From Deltaproteobacteria bacterium (GTDB lineage Bacteria; Desulfobacterota; Desulfobulbia; Desulfobulbales; Desulfurivibrionaceae): a stretch of DNA of 37,943 nucleotides. Below are positions 21,206 to 29,750 of the stretch, in pieces. Where the stretch lies: assembly GCA_021802775.1 (NCBI GenBank), contig JAJZRJ010000023.1, positions 1 through 37,943 of the forward strand, read 5' to 3'. How positions within the stretch are numbered: the first letter of the stretch is position 1; the number at the start of each line of letters is the position of its first letter. The position numbers were made by a program, and so were the translations under genes. The notes beneath the pieces were generated by a model. It was given only the letters and a program-made list of their open reading frames with translations. It was not told the DNA's origin and made no database searches.

Positions 21206-23149
21206 CTACATCGCGGCGGCCAGGTGCACCACCTCCTCGCTGTGCATGAGCCGGTCGATGTCGAGCAGGATCGTGACCCCCTCCTTGAGCTTGGCCATGC
21301 CAAGGATCATGGTGGTGTCGACACCGCCGCCAAAAGTCGGGGCGTCTTCCACCTGGTCATCGTGGATGTTGGCCACCTCGGACACGTTGTCGACGATGAT
21401 GCCCATCAGGGTCGAACCGCGCACCCCGGAAATCTCCACGATAATGATGCAGGTGCGGCCCGTGTACTCCACCGCCTCCATGCCGAATTTCAGGCGCAGG
21501 TCCATGACCGGGATCACCCGGTCCCGCAGATTGACCACCCCTTTGAAAAAGGGCGGCATTTTCGGCAATTCGTGGATTTCAAGCAGGCCGATGATTTCCC
21601 GCACATCGAGGATGCCGACCCCGTAACGCTCCTCGCCGAGGCTGAACACCAGGTACTTGCCCTCGCGGCTGGCGGGTTTCTGTGACTCCTCAAAGGCCTT
21701 GGGTTTCCGAGCGGCGCTGCCGGCCGCAACGGCCACCTCGTCTTCGGCGGCCTTGCGCCGCGAAGGCAGAGCGCCGGCACCGGCCTTTTCCGCAAAGCGG
21801 CTGTCGACGAACTCCGCCACCTTGATGGTCCGGCCGATCTCCATCTTGTCGACCATATACTCCTGGATGGTTTCGAGATCCTCGATCACCGGAAAGAGGT
21901 CGTCATAGATGATGCCCTGCGGGTCGGAGAGCACGTTGCGGAGCAGCCCCGCTTCGAGGCCCAGCTTTTTCTGGGGATCCAGGAAATCGACCGCGATCTC
22001 CGCCGCCTGATCGATGTTCTTGGCAATATACCGGCCGCTCTCCACCACCAGGTTGGTGAACTCCTGCACCGCCTCCGGGTACTGGCGGATGATCTCCTCG
22101 CGGAAGACCACCACGCAGCAGGGATGCCCCTCCCAGATCTCGCTGGACAAAAACTGCTTTTCCGCGATGCCCGCCGCGATGGCCCGCGAGCCGATGGGTT
22201 CGGCCACCAGGAAACCGCTGGCCTCGGGATTTTCCTTCAGGAACTCCGGCATGGCGATGGGCGGCACCACGTCGAAGAGCACGTTGACCGCTTCCTTGCC
22301 GGCCACGCCTGGTCGCAGGCCCATCTGGGTGAAGTACATGTGGGCCAGCATGTTGTGGATCGACATCTTGTGCGGGATGTAGAAAGTCTTGTGCTTAAAG
22401 AACTGCTGGTAGGGCTTCGCGTATTTGCCCGCCTTGTTGCGCACGCAGATGCTGCCGTTGCGATGGGCAAAGAGCACCAGCCGGATCGGCACCTGGTAGC
22501 TGAAGAGGTCCATGGCTGCCGGCGCCAGGATAAAGGCGCCGTCCACCTCGCCCTTTTCCAGCGCCGCCTGCACCGGGTTCCAGCTCGGCATGCAGAGCGT
22601 CTCCAGGCTGAAATGGGCCGGGTTCCGCTCGCCCTTCACCATCCGGTGCCTCAAGACCCCCAGGGCGAGATGGTCGGTGATCTGGATATGGGCCATCTTG
22701 AGGTGGACCTTGCCCTCGGCCGAGATCCTGGGACCCACCGCCGCCTTGGGCGCTTCGGCCTTTTTCAGGCCAACGGCCTCCTCGATGGCGCTCTTCAGTT
22801 CGTCCGGGGTGAAGGGTTTGGCCACCACGCCGTTGACACCCCCATTCCTGGCCTTGGCCACGTATTCCTTGTCGCCATGGCCCGTGGCCATGAGGAAAGG
22901 AGTCGCCCGGAACCGTTCATCGGCGCGCATCCACTGCACCAGGGCATAGCCATCCCGGTTGGGCATGGCCCAGTCGCTGATGACGAGCTGAACATCGCCT
23001 TCGGTTTCCAGTTTGGCCACGGCATCGTCGCCATCCACCGCCTCGACGATGTTGGTGAAGCCGATCTGGTTGAGGATGCGGGCCTCCATTTTCCGCATGG
23101 TAGCGGCATCCTCAACGAGCAATATCTTGATGGACGGATCAACCGGCAT
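21206..23149 (-). CDS. Receiver - NMT1/SsuA-like ligand-binding - CheW fusion protein
   Basis: 647 residues, no signal peptide or membrane helix, so cytoplasmic. Residues 1-125: response-regulator receiver with acidic Glu13-Asp14, phospho-acceptor Asp59 (VISDWAMPNRDGY), Thr89 and Lys111 (VAKPF). Residues ~146-430: substrate-binding-protein fold of the NMT1/SsuA/NrtA kind (HIQITDHLALGVL, ALEKGEVDGAFILAP, FLVAEPIGSRA, WEGHPCCVVVF). An Ala/Lys-rich linker (~455-495) leads to CheW (497-647; KYLVFSLGEERYGVGILDVREII, KGVVNLRDRVIPVMDLRLKFG). CheW couples receptors to CheA, so this may bring a small-molecule signal and a phosphorylation input to a chemosensory array. GAGGAGG precedes ATG 23149. No cheA or receptor gene is nearby. 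Confidence 0.88.
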   Translation of the reverse strand: MPVDPSIKILLVEDAATMRKMEARILNQIGFTNIVEAVDGDDAVAKLETEGDVQLVISDWAMPNRDGYALVQWMRADERFRATPFLMATGHGDKEYVAKARNGGVNGVVAKPFTPDELKSAIEEAVGLKKAEAPKAAVGPRISAEGKVHLKMAHIQITDHLALGVLRHRMVKGERNPAHFSLETLCMPSWNPVQAALEKGEVDGAFILAPAAMDLFSYQVPIRLVLFAHRNGSICVRNKAGKYAKPYQQFFKHKTFYIPHKMSIHNMLAHMYFTQMGLRPGVAGKEAVNVLFDVVPPIAMPEFLKENPEASGFLVAEPIGSRAIAAGIAEKQFLSSEIWEGHPCCVVVFREEIIRQYPEAVQEFTNLVVESGRYIAKNIDQAAEIAVDFLDPQKKLGLEAGLLRNVLSDPQGIIYDDLFPVIEDLETIQEYMVDKMEIGRTIKVAEFVDSRFAEKAGAGALPSRRKAAEDEVAVAAGSAARKPKAFEESQKPASREGKYLVFSLGEERYGVGILDVREIIGLLEIHELPKMPPFFKGVVNLRDRVIPVMDLRLKFGMEAVEYTGRTCIIIVEISGVRGSTLMGIIVDNVSEVANIHDDQVEDAPTFGGGVDTTMILGMAKLKEGVTILLDIDRLMHSEEVVHLAAAM

Positions 23150-23172
23150 GGAATACCTCCTCAGGTCTTCCT

Positions 23173-23201
23173 ATCATAGTGCAACTTGCGGCGAGACGCA
23201 A
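23173..23201 (-). promoter_or_regulatory. Promoter of the REC-CheW fusion gene
   Basis: On the minus strand TTGCGT (23201-23196), a 17-base spacer and TATGAT (23178-23173; 5 of 6). The -10 ends 23 bases before the ATG and the GAGGAGG ribosome site lies between, so geometry is good. Confidence 0.65.
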
Positions 23202-23313
23202 CCCGGGGCCGCCGCTGCCTGCCTTCTTGCCACGAAAAGCAACGACGGGAAACCCCCGGTTAAGGAAAGAGGCAGACGAGACAGGGGAGCTTATTTGGAT
23301 AAGGAAACCGGCA

Positions 23314-23363
23314 CGGATCGAGGAACCGTTCACAACGGTAAAGAAACTACCGGTCCCGATCCG
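23314..23363 (-). terminator. Hairpin over the end of the feo operon
   Basis: CGGATCG (23314-23320) pairs with CGATCCG (23357-23363), extended by GGA/TCC and CCG/CGG with single-base bulges, about 13 pairs. A nested ACCGTT-CAC-AACGGT lies at 23325-23339 as an alternative fold. It includes the stop codon of the Cys-rich protein gene. Only a poor T tract follows on the minus strand, so termination is possible but not clear. Confidence 0.35.
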
Positions 23364-23529
23364 GAGGCTGACAGCCGCAACCGGGACCAGCGGGCTTGCC
23401 GGTCGAACAACTCCCGCCGCTGCACCCGCAGCCGCACGAACCCTTACCCGCAAGCTGCCGATAGAAGGTGCGGCCGATCAGCACGGCGCACACCCCCACC
23501 ACCACAAGCACCAGCACGGTATCCCACAT
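23347..23529 (-). CDS. FeoB-associated Cys-rich membrane protein
   Basis: 60 residues: one N-terminal membrane helix (VLVLVVVGVCAVLIG), a basic segment (RTFYRQLAGKG) and a Cys/Gly-rich tail (SCGCGCSGGSC and GPGCGCQ, seven Cys). This is the pattern of the small proteins encoded right after feoB in many bacteria. It starts 1 base after the feoB stop. It may bind iron or help the FeoB pore; the exact role is not established. Confidence 0.9.
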   Translation of the reverse strand: MWDTVLVLVVVGVCAVLIGRTFYRQLAGKGSCGCGCSGGSCSTGKPAGPGCGCQPPDRDR

Positions 23530-23530
23530 C

Positions 23531-25756
23531 TTAACCTCCTAAGCCCAAGGCCATGCCGATCTGATAGACCACAACGGCAAAGCCGAAGGCAAATACGGTG
23601 TTGAAGCCCATGGCGAAAAAGCCCCACTTCCAGGAGCCCGACTCGCGGGCGATGCACACCACGGTGACGAAGCAGGGCGCATAAAACATGACAAAGACGA
23701 TAAGGGCAAAGGCCATGACCGGATTCCAGTTGGGGTCCTCGGCCAGGGTCTGGGCCAGGGATTGGGTGGCCTCCGGGTCCACCTCACCGAGCGAATAGGC
23801 GGTACCCAGAGTGGAGACCACGACCTCCTTGGCGGCAAAGCCACCGACCAGGGCGATGTTGGTCCGCCAGTCGAAGCCGGCCAGCCAGCTCACCTGCTCC
23901 AGGGCCCGGCCCGCCCGGCCGGCTGCCGAATATTCCAGGGTCTTTTCCGCCTCCTGGCGATCGAGGGCGTCGAGATTGGCCAGCAGTTCCTCGGCCTCGG
24001 GCGACAGCTCCGCCGCCGCCACCGCCTCGTCGGTCGCCTCCTGCACCACCTCCGCCGGATAGCTCGTCAACACCTCCTGGCGCAGCGCGTCGATCCGCTC
24101 CTGTTCGCTTGCCGGCAGGCCGGGGAAGGTCATCATCGCCCAGAGCAGGATGGAGATGGCGAGGATCACGGTGCCGGCCTTTTTGACATACTGCCAGGTC
24201 CGCTCCCAGGTGTGGATCAGCAGTCCGCGGAAGGTGGGCAGCCGGTAAGGCGGCAGCTCCATGACAAAGGGGGTCGATTCGCCGCGCAGGATGGTGACCC
24301 GGTAGAGCTTTGCCACCAAGAGGGCCACGCCCCAGGCCAGCAGGGTGAGCAGGAACATGATCTGCGCCTGGTTGTTGGCGAAAAAGACGCCGGTGAGCAA
24401 CGCCAGCACCGGCAACTTGGCCCCGCAGTTCATGAAGGAGACGGTGAGCAGGGTGGCGAGCCGTTCGCGCTCCGAGCGCAGGGTGCGGGTCGCCATCACG
24501 CCAGGCACCGCGCAGCCGCCGGCAATACCGCCGGAGACGATATAGGCCATTACCGAACTGCCGTGCAGGCCGAACATCCGGAAGATGCGGTCCATCATGA
24601 AGGCCACCCGGGCGAGATAGCCCGAGTCTTCGAGAATGGCGATGCCGAAGAACATGAACATGATGAGCGGCACAAAACCGAGCACGCCGCCGACCCCGTC
24701 AATAATGCCGGAGACGAGCATCGACTTGAGATAGCCGTCCGGCAAGAGGCCGCCGACCACCTCGCGCAGCCAGCCGAAAAAGCCCTCCAGCCATGCCACC
24801 GGCAGTTCGCTGTAGGTGAAGGTGAACTTGTAAAGGCCGAGCAGCACGGCGAGCATGATGAGCGGCCCCAAGAACCGGTTGGTGAGCACCTTGTCGATAC
24901 GGTCCGAGGCGTAGAGCCGGTCGGCATCGTACTTGCGGGTAATCACCTCCTGCCGGAGGAGCGACTTGATGTAGCCGTAGCGGTGGTCGGCGATGATCGC
25001 CTCGGGGTAGGTCTCCATGGTCTTTTGCAGGTGGGCGGTGGCCTCCTGCACCCAGCGGTCGAGGTCGGCGGAAATCGCGGCGCTCTCTTTCGCGCCCCGC
25101 TCGCGGATCTGGCTGTCGTTTTCCAGGTACTTGACCGCGAGCCAGCGCGGCGGGTAAAGCCGGGCCAGGAAGCCTTGTTCCGCGATGTGTTTTTCCATGG
25201 AGAACAGCACGCCGTCGAGATCCTCGCCATAGGAGATGTGCAGCGGATTCCAGTCCTTGCCGGCCTGGGTCAAGGCCGTGGCCATGAGCTCCGCGGTGCC
25301 CTTGTTGCTGCGGGCCACGATCGGCACCACCGGCACTCCCAGCAGTTCGGCGAGCCGAGACGCCTGGATGGTGATCCCGCGGTCTTCGGCCACATCCATC
25401 ATATTGAGCGCCACCACCATGGGCACCCCCAGCTCCAAAAACTGGGTGGTGAGGTAGAGATTGCGCTCCAGATTGGAGGCATCGACGATATTGACCACCA
25501 CGTCCGGCCGTTCCTGCACGAGGTAATCGCGGGCAACCACCTCCTCCACCGAATAGGCGGTAAGCGAATAGGTGCCGGGCAGATCGACGATGTTGATCGA
25601 CTCTCCCGCCGGGGTGACATGGAGCCCCTCTTTCTTTTCAACGGTCACGCCCGGATAGTTGCCGACATGCTGCCGGGCGCCGGTGAGGGCATTGAAGAGC
25701 GTGGTCTTGCCGGAATTGGGATTGCCGGCCAGGGCGACGGTGATGGGTTTGGTCAT
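23531..25756 (-). CDS. feoB: Ferrous iron transporter FeoB
   Basis: Inner-membrane Fe(II) uptake protein with a cytosolic G domain. 741 residues (E. coli 773). G1 GNPNSGKTT starts at residue 11; switch region [15 protein letters not shown]3 DLPGTYSL and G4 NMMD follow. The membrane part includes the family's [17 protein letters not shown] (gate-forming Cys of GCAVPG) and NCGAKLPVL (second conserved Cys). An acidic, Ala/Glu-rich loop (about 565-610) sits between late helices. Its ATG overlaps the feoA stop (ATGA), indicating coupled translation. Expected in an anaerobe, where Fe(II) is the available iron. Confidence 0.97.
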   Translation of the reverse strand: MTKPITVALAGNPNSGKTTLFNALTGARQHVGNYPGVTVEKKEGLHVTPAGESINIVDLPGTYSLTAYSVEEVVARDYLVQERPDVVVNIVDASNLERNLYLTTQFLELGVPMVVALNMMDVAEDRGITIQASRLAELLGVPVVPIVARSNKGTAELMATALTQAGKDWNPLHISYGEDLDGVLFSMEKHIAEQGFLARLYPPRWLAVKYLENDSQIRERGAKESAAISADLDRWVQEATAHLQKTMETYPEAIIADHRYGYIKSLLRQEVITRKYDADRLYASDRIDKVLTNRFLGPLIMLAVLLGLYKFTFTYSELPVAWLEGFFGWLREVVGGLLPDGYLKSMLVSGIIDGVGGVLGFVPLIMFMFFGIAILEDSGYLARVAFMMDRIFRMFGLHGSSVMAYIVSGGIAGGCAVPGVMATRTLRSERERLATLLTVSFMNCGAKLPVLALLTGVFFANNQAQIMFLLTLLAWGVALLVAKLYRVTILRGESTPFVMELPPYRLPTFRGLLIHTWERTWQYVKKAGTVILAISILLWAMMTFPGLPASEQERIDALRQEVLTSYPAEVVQEATDEAVAAAELSPEAEELLANLDALDRQEAEKTLEYSAAGRAGRALEQVSWLAGFDWRTNIALVGGFAAKEVVVSTLGTAYSLGEVDPEATQSLAQTLAEDPNWNPVMAFALIVFVMFYAPCFVTVVCIARESGSWKWGFFAMGFNTVFAFGFAVVVYQIGMALGLGG

Positions 25757-26010
25757 GATTGCCTTCCCTCCCGCGCTTCGGACACTTCCACTTCAATATG
25801 ATCGGCTTCGTTGTTGCGCAGGGTCAGGGTGCCGTCCATAACCCGGAGCGCCACCGGATCGTAGAGCGGGGCGCGGCCCTGCACTGTGATCTGGGTGCCG
25901 GGCACCAGCCCCATGTCCCTGACCCGGCGGCCCAACTCGCCGCCCACCTTGACGGCGGTGATCACCCCGGTCTGGCCTCTTTTCATCTGTCGCATCATGA
26001 TGCGCGGCAT
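25753..26010 (-). CDS. feoA: Ferrous iron transport accessory protein FeoA
   Basis: 84-residue SH3-like protein that works with FeoB on the cytoplasmic side. The core [30 protein letters not shown] and the [13 protein letters not shown] end are typical. ATG 26010 is chosen over an upstream ATG at 26055 because AAGGAG stands 8 bases ahead. First gene of feoA-feoB-Cys-rich protein, with a promoter at 26101-26130. Confidence 0.95.
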   Translation of the reverse strand: MPRIMMRQMKRGQTGVITAVKVGGELGRRVRDMGLVPGTQITVQGRAPLYDPVALRVMDGTLTLRNNEADHIEVEVSEAREGRQS

Positions 26011-26100
26011 TGGTCCTCTCCTTTTTGCAAAGCGGTGACCATCTCGGCCCGCCACCCGTTCTCGGTTGCGGGCACAGCGTCCCCGTCCTCCGGAAAGCTG

Positions 26101-26130
26101 TTTATACCCGAGCCTCGATTAAGAAGTCAA
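26101..26130 (-). promoter_or_regulatory. Promoter of the feo operon
   Basis: Minus strand: TTGACT (26130-26125; 5 of 6), 18-base spacer, TATAAA (26106-26101; 5 of 6). It would give a leader of about 85 bases before feoA. No good Fur-box match was seen around it, in contrast with the peroxiredoxin promoter. Confidence 0.75.
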
Positions 26131-26166
26131 CATCTTGTATCATGGCTAGAACAAAATTCATCCAGC

Positions 26167-26943
26167 CTAATTGTGAGGGCGTGCGACGCCGCTTCCCGCG
26201 GCCGGTGCCACCGGCAGGCCGCCTTGCTGCGGTAAGGCCCGCCTCCCCCCGCAAATCGTGGCGCGATGGGCAAGCAGGGCCGCGATCACCTCCGGGTCGA
26301 ACTGGCTGCCGGCGCACCGCTCCAGTTCCGCCAAGACCTGCGTCACCGCCAACCCCTTCCGGTAGACCCGGTCATCCACCATGGCGGAAAAGGCATCGGC
26401 CACCGCAATAATCCGGGCGCCCAACGGAATCTCCCGCTGCCGCAGGCCGAAGGGATAGCCACTGCCGTCATAACGCTCGTGATGGTAGAGCACCATCTCG
26501 GCAATCCCGCCCGGCTGGGCCAGGACCGGCACATGCCGCAGAATCTCATAGCCCAGTACCGGATGGCGCCTGATCTCCTGCCAATCGTCCTGGCTCAAGG
26601 GGCCGGTCGCCTGCAACACGCGGTCCGCCAGGCCGATCTTGCCCAGGTCGTGCAGATGGCCGGCCACATGGATTTCCTCGCAGCGCACCGGCGGGAGCCC
26701 CATGGCCACGGCGAGCTGTTGCGCGAGTTCGGCCACCACCACCGAATGGCGGCGGGTATAACGGTCCTTGACATCCACCGCCTCGCCAAGCGCCTCGGCA
26801 AACTGGTGCAGCGAGATCAGCAACTGGCCGCACCAGGTGGCGCCCGTGTTGCCGGCAGCCGCGGCGGCCCCGGCCGGCGCCGGGAAACATGGCGGCAGGG
26901 GTTCGGGCAATGGAGCGGTTGGTTGTCGGGCCTTGGCGTTCAT
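26167..26943 (-). CDS. HD-GYP domain protein (probable c-di-GMP phosphodiesterase)
   Basis: 258 residues with a Pro/Ala-rich N-terminus of ~35 residues and no sensor domain, then an HD-GYP domain: HSVVVAELAQQLA, metal-binding HLHDLGKIG (His98, Asp99), HHERYDGSGYPFGL (154-166; the GYP triad intact) and ARIIAVADAFSAM. These are the residues needed for cyclic di-GMP hydrolysis in the family. ATG 26943 has GAGGGG 6 bases upstream; a far upstream ATG (27219) would overlap the divergent PilZ frame and is rejected. A fragment of a PilZ c-di-GMP receptor gene lies opposite. The -10 element is so near the start that the mRNA may be leaderless. Confidence 0.92.
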   Translation of the reverse strand: MNAKARQPTAPLPEPLPPCFPAPAGAAAAAGNTGATWCGQLLISLHQFAEALGEAVDVKDRYTRRHSVVVAELAQQLAVAMGLPPVRCEEIHVAGHLHDLGKIGLADRVLQATGPLSQDDWQEIRRHPVLGYEILRHVPVLAQPGGIAEMVLYHHERYDGSGYPFGLRQREIPLGARIIAVADAFSAMVDDRVYRKGLAVTQVLAELERCAGSQFDPEVIAALLAHRATICGGRRALPQQGGLPVAPAAGSGVARPHN

Positions 26944-26952
26944 GCTGACCCC

Positions 26953-26981
26953 TCTATACGCCACCAGGGTTCGGTGGTCAA
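26953..26981 (-). promoter_or_regulatory. Promoter of the HD-GYP gene, almost on top of the start codon
   Basis: Minus strand: TTGACC (26981-26976; 5 of 6), 17-base spacer, TATAGA (26958-26953). The -10 ends 10 bases from the ATG, so transcription would start about 3 bases before it. The apparent ribosome site GAGGGG overlaps the -10 and would not be in such a transcript. Confidence 0.6.
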
Positions 26982-27145
26982 CACTTTTTTTTATTATGCA
27001 AAAACTATTAGCCTTACCGAAAGAGAGTTTCTGGCGGCTGGCGCAGGCTGGCGCCTTTTGTTCGGCAACCCGGGCGGCTTCATATCTAATGAATTGGGTG
27101 ACGTTTTTGCCTGTCCGGGCACCACCCCATCCGGAGGCAACGGCA

Positions 27146-27322
27146 ATGAACGAAGCGGCTTCCGAATGGCGGCTGTTCACCCGCTTCCCGGCCAGGGACC
27201 ACGCGATGATCGCCATCAACTCCCTGCGCGGCGAGTTGATCGATATCAGCTTCGGCGGGCTGGCCCTTCCTCTACGGGCGCCAAGCCCCGGCCGCGCCGC
27301 GGCATACCGTTGTCGCCTCTGA
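27146..27322 (+). pseudogene. Half-length PilZ domain (truncated c-di-GMP receptor?)
   Basis: 58 residues, ATG 27146 with GGAGG 8 bases upstream. The two c-di-GMP-binding motifs of PilZ are present and correctly ordered: RxxxR as RFPAR (13-17) and D/NxSxxG as DISFGG (33-38). The frame stops at residue 58, where a normal PilZ barrel needs about 40 more residues; no other frame continues it. Either a 3' truncation, as the hisHF gene begins its tail 54 bases on, or a genuine mini-PilZ. It diverges from the HD-GYP gene, whose product would hydrolyse the same ligand. Confidence 0.55.
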
Positions 27323-27331
27323 ATCGGGGAA

Positions 27332-27365
27332 GAAAAAGGAAAGGGGGGCGGGCCGGGAAGCGCCC
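27332..27365 (-). terminator. Weak terminator candidate after hisHF
   Basis: Minus strand: GGGCG (27365-27361) and CGCCC (27350-27346) around a 10-base GC-rich loop, followed by a pyrimidine tract with five consecutive T (27340-27332 region). The stem is short, so termination strength is doubtful. Confidence 0.4.
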
Positions 27366-27375
27366 ACCATACACG

Positions 27376-28965
27376 CTAGCGGATTTCGATGCCGCGCGCC
27401 AGGAGGTGCGCCTTCACCGCGGCAATCGGCACCTCCTGGCGGTGGAAGATGCCGGCCGCCAGGGCCGCCTCGGCGCCGGTGGCGGCGAAGACCTCGGAGA
27501 AATGCTCGACCCTGCCGGCGCCGCTGGAAGCGATTACCGGGACGGAGACCGCGCTCCGCACCTGGTTGATCAGCTCCAGATCAAAGCCGCTGTTGGTGCC
27601 GTCGCGGTCGATGCAATTGAGTAAGATCTCGCCGGCGCCCAGTTCCTGGCAGACCCTGGCCAGGGTCTGGGCATCCAGGTCGCGGCCCTCGCGGCCGCCC
27701 TTCACCGTGCACTGGTACCAGCAATACTCCTCGCCATTGGGGCCGGGAATCGCGGTCTTGATGGTCGGGTGACTGGTATCGGCCGGGGAGCTCACGTAGA
27801 CTCGGCGCGGGTCGATGGAAATGACCACGGCCTGATTGCCGTAGACATACGCGATCTGCTCGATGGAACTTTTGCCCGTCTTGACTCCGCTCTTGAGGTG
27901 TTCCTCCACCACCGCCACCGCGTCGCTGCCAATGGAGATCTTGTCGGCGCCAGCCCTGAAGTACTGGGCCGCCACGTCGAGGGCAGTGTACGCCCGGCCC
28001 TCGGAATCGGTGTATTCGCGGATGCCGCCGCCGATGGTGAGCGGCACGAAGACCTGCTCCGAAGTGCGTTCCAGCACCTCCAGCATGGGCTGGTCCTTGA
28101 GCGGGAAATCGCGGAAGCCGGTGATGTTCAAGAAGGTGATCTCGTCCGCCCCTTCCTCGAAATAACGGCGGGCCAGCTCCACCGGCTTGCCGAGGTTGCG
28201 CACCTCGCCGGCCTCGCGCACATCGTACTGGTCGCCCTTGGTCACCACCAGGTCGCCGGCATCGTTGGTGCGCACGTCGAGGCAGGCGATGATTCGTTTC
28301 GCCAGCTGCGTCGCCACCGCCCCCCGCACCACCTGGGCCGGATCGCCGGCAGCGAGGTCGCTCGCGGTGAGGAAATTCCGCAGGAGCTGGAGCCCGGCCA
28401 TGCCGCTCTTTTCCGGGTGGAACTGGGTGGCCACGATATTGCCCTTCTGCACCGCGCTCAAGAAGTCGCTGCCGTAGGTGGTGGTGGTGAGCTGCCAGTC
28501 TCGGTTCGCCTCGGAGAGTTCCGCGCGGTACGAGTGGACAAAGTAGAGCTTCTCGCCTTTATAGCCGTTGAACAGGGCCGAGGGCTTGCGGATGGCAATG
28601 CCGTTCCAGCCGATCTGCGGCACCGAGAGCCCTGGCGTGGTGAAGCGTTTGATCTGACCGGGGATCAGGCCCAACCCTGCCACGCCGGGCGACTCCTCGC
28701 TGCCTTCGAACAGGGTCTGGAGGCCCAGGCAGATGCCGAAAAAAGGGCGGTCGGCCGCCAGATACTCCTTGAGCGGCGCCAGATACCCGAGGGACGTGAG
28801 CCGCGCCATGGCGCTGCCAAAGCTGCCCACCCCGGGGAAGATCAATTTTTCTGCCTGGCGGATATCGTCGGGGCAGGCCACGTCCCGCACCGCGAAGCCC
28901 AGTTTGCGGATGGCGTTGCGGACGCTGCGCACGTTGCCGGCGCCGTAGTCGAGCAGGGTAATCAT
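27376..28965 (-). CDS. hisHF: Bifunctional imidazole glycerol phosphate synthase, HisH-HisF fusion (HIS7-like)
   Basis: Fifth step region of histidine synthesis: the glutaminase makes ammonia that the cyclase uses to form imidazole-glycerol phosphate and AICAR. 529 residues. HisH part 1-~200: nucleophile Cys79 (FFGICLGLQ), His183 and Glu185 (QFHPEKSG). HisF part ~222-529: catalytic Asp230 (ACLDVR) and second Asp in [17 protein letters not shown] and SSGAG phosphate loops. The cyclase carries an insertion after SIDPRR and the segment [18 protein letters not shown] plus [16 protein letters not shown], which resembles the fused eukaryotic HIS7 enzyme more than the usual separate bacterial HisF. 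ATGA overlap with rdgB. Confidence 0.94.
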   Translation of the reverse strand: MITLLDYGAGNVRSVRNAIRKLGFAVRDVACPDDIRQAEKLIFPGVGSFGSAMARLTSLGYLAPLKEYLAADRPFFGICLGLQTLFEGSEESPGVAGLGLIPGQIKRFTTPGLSVPQIGWNGIAIRKPSALFNGYKGEKLYFVHSYRAELSEANRDWQLTTTTYGSDFLSAVQKGNIVATQFHPEKSGMAGLQLLRNFLTASDLAAGDPAQVVRGAVATQLAKRIIACLDVRTNDAGDLVVTKGDQYDVREAGEVRNLGKPVELARRYFEEGADEITFLNITGFRDFPLKDQPMLEVLERTSEQVFVPLTIGGGIREYTDSEGRAYTALDVAAQYFRAGADKISIGSDAVAVVEEHLKSGVKTGKSSIEQIAYVYGNQAVVISIDPRRVYVSSPADTSHPTIKTAIPGPNGEEYCWYQCTVKGGREGRDLDAQTLARVCQELGAGEILLNCIDRDGTNSGFDLELINQVRSAVSVPVIASSGAGRVEHFSEVFAATGAEAALAAGIFHRQEVPIAAVKAHLLARGIEIR

Positions 28966-29657
28966 TTGACTTCCTTGACCATGATCTCTTCGGACCAGTC
29001 GTTGTGCTCGAACTGGGCATGGTCCGGCTTGGGGGGCTTTTCCTCATGCAGCCGCTGATCGAGCCACTTGAGCACCTTATCGAACTCGGCCGCCACCTGG
29101 GCCACGGCCATGCCGCGGTGGCTCATCCGGTTTTTCTCGGCCAGGTTCAACTCGGCAAAGGTCTTGCCCAACGGCGGATAGAAAAAAATCGGGTCGTAGC
29201 CAAAGCCGTCCTCGCCGCGCGGGGCGGTGAGGATCTCGCCCTCGCAGCGGCCCTCGAAGGTCAGCGCCGGGCCGCTCGGCACGGCCAGCGAGATCACGCA
29301 GGCAAAGGCGGCCTTGCGATTGCTCTTGCCCGCCATTTCCTTGAGCAGCTTGGCGATGTTGTCGGCATCATTCGCCTTTTCCCCGGCATAGCGGGCCGAA
29401 TAGACCCCTGGCGCGCCGTCCAGGGCCTCGACCATCAGGCCGGAGTCGTCGGCCATGGCCGGCAGCCCCAGCACCTTGGCGGTGAAACTCGCCTTCTTGT
29501 AGGCATTGTCGTCGAAGGTGGCGCCATCCTCCACCGCCTCGGGAATCGGCCCGAAGTCGTTGAGGCTCTTGATCTCCACCGGAAAGCCCTTGAGCATCTC
29601 GGCGAATTCCTTCACCTTGCCCTGATTGCGGGTGGCCAGCACGATTACCTGTGGCAT
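28962..29657 (-). CDS. rdgB: dITP/XTP pyrophosphatase (RdgB/HAM1 family)
   Basis: Removes deaminated purine nucleotides (dITP, XTP) from the pool. 231 residues. Motifs: [15 protein letters not shown] at the N-terminus, catalytic region [12 protein letters not shown] and [12 protein letters not shown], then [14 protein letters not shown] and MSHRG. A ~30-residue charged C-terminal tail (after LDQRL) exceeds the usual length (E. coli 197). ATG 29657 is chosen over 29738 because GGGAGA stands upstream and it gives the normal start of the family. Stop and hisHF start overlap (ATGA), so the two are translationally coupled despite unrelated pathways. Confidence 0.94.
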   Translation of the reverse strand: MPQVIVLATRNQGKVKEFAEMLKGFPVEIKSLNDFGPIPEAVEDGATFDDNAYKKASFTAKVLGLPAMADDSGLMVEALDGAPGVYSARYAGEKANDADNIAKLLKEMAGKSNRKAAFACVISLAVPSGPALTFEGRCEGEILTAPRGEDGFGYDPIFFYPPLGKTFAELNLAEKNRMSHRGMAVAQVAAEFDKVLKWLDQRLHEEKPPKPDHAQFEHNDWSEEIMVKEVK

Positions 29658-29709
29658 TGCAAAGTATCTCCCTGTTCTTGGAGGAAAAACCGCAGCGATA
29701 GAAGGCCCA

Positions 29710-29738
29710 TTTTTAAACGGAAGCCGCGGCAAAGTCAA
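29710..29738 (-). promoter_or_regulatory. Candidate promoter of rdgB-hisHF
   Basis: Minus strand: TTGACT (29738-29733), 17-base spacer, TAAAAA (29715-29710; 4 of 6). It lies between the spmAB stop and the rdgB start. The -35 sits in the loop of a CGCGGC/GCCGCG hairpin that might end spmAB transcription. Confidence 0.45.
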
Positions 29739-29750
29739 GCCGCGAATGGC

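Noticed and set aside
23762-25801. Plus-strand ORF of 679 codons opposite feoB
   Set aside because: Shadow of feoB, whose G-domain and gate motifs are unambiguous.
26944-27219. Extended N-terminus of the HD-GYP protein from ATG 27219
   Set aside because: It would read across its own promoter and the PilZ frame; the ATG at 26943 has a ribosome site and promoter.
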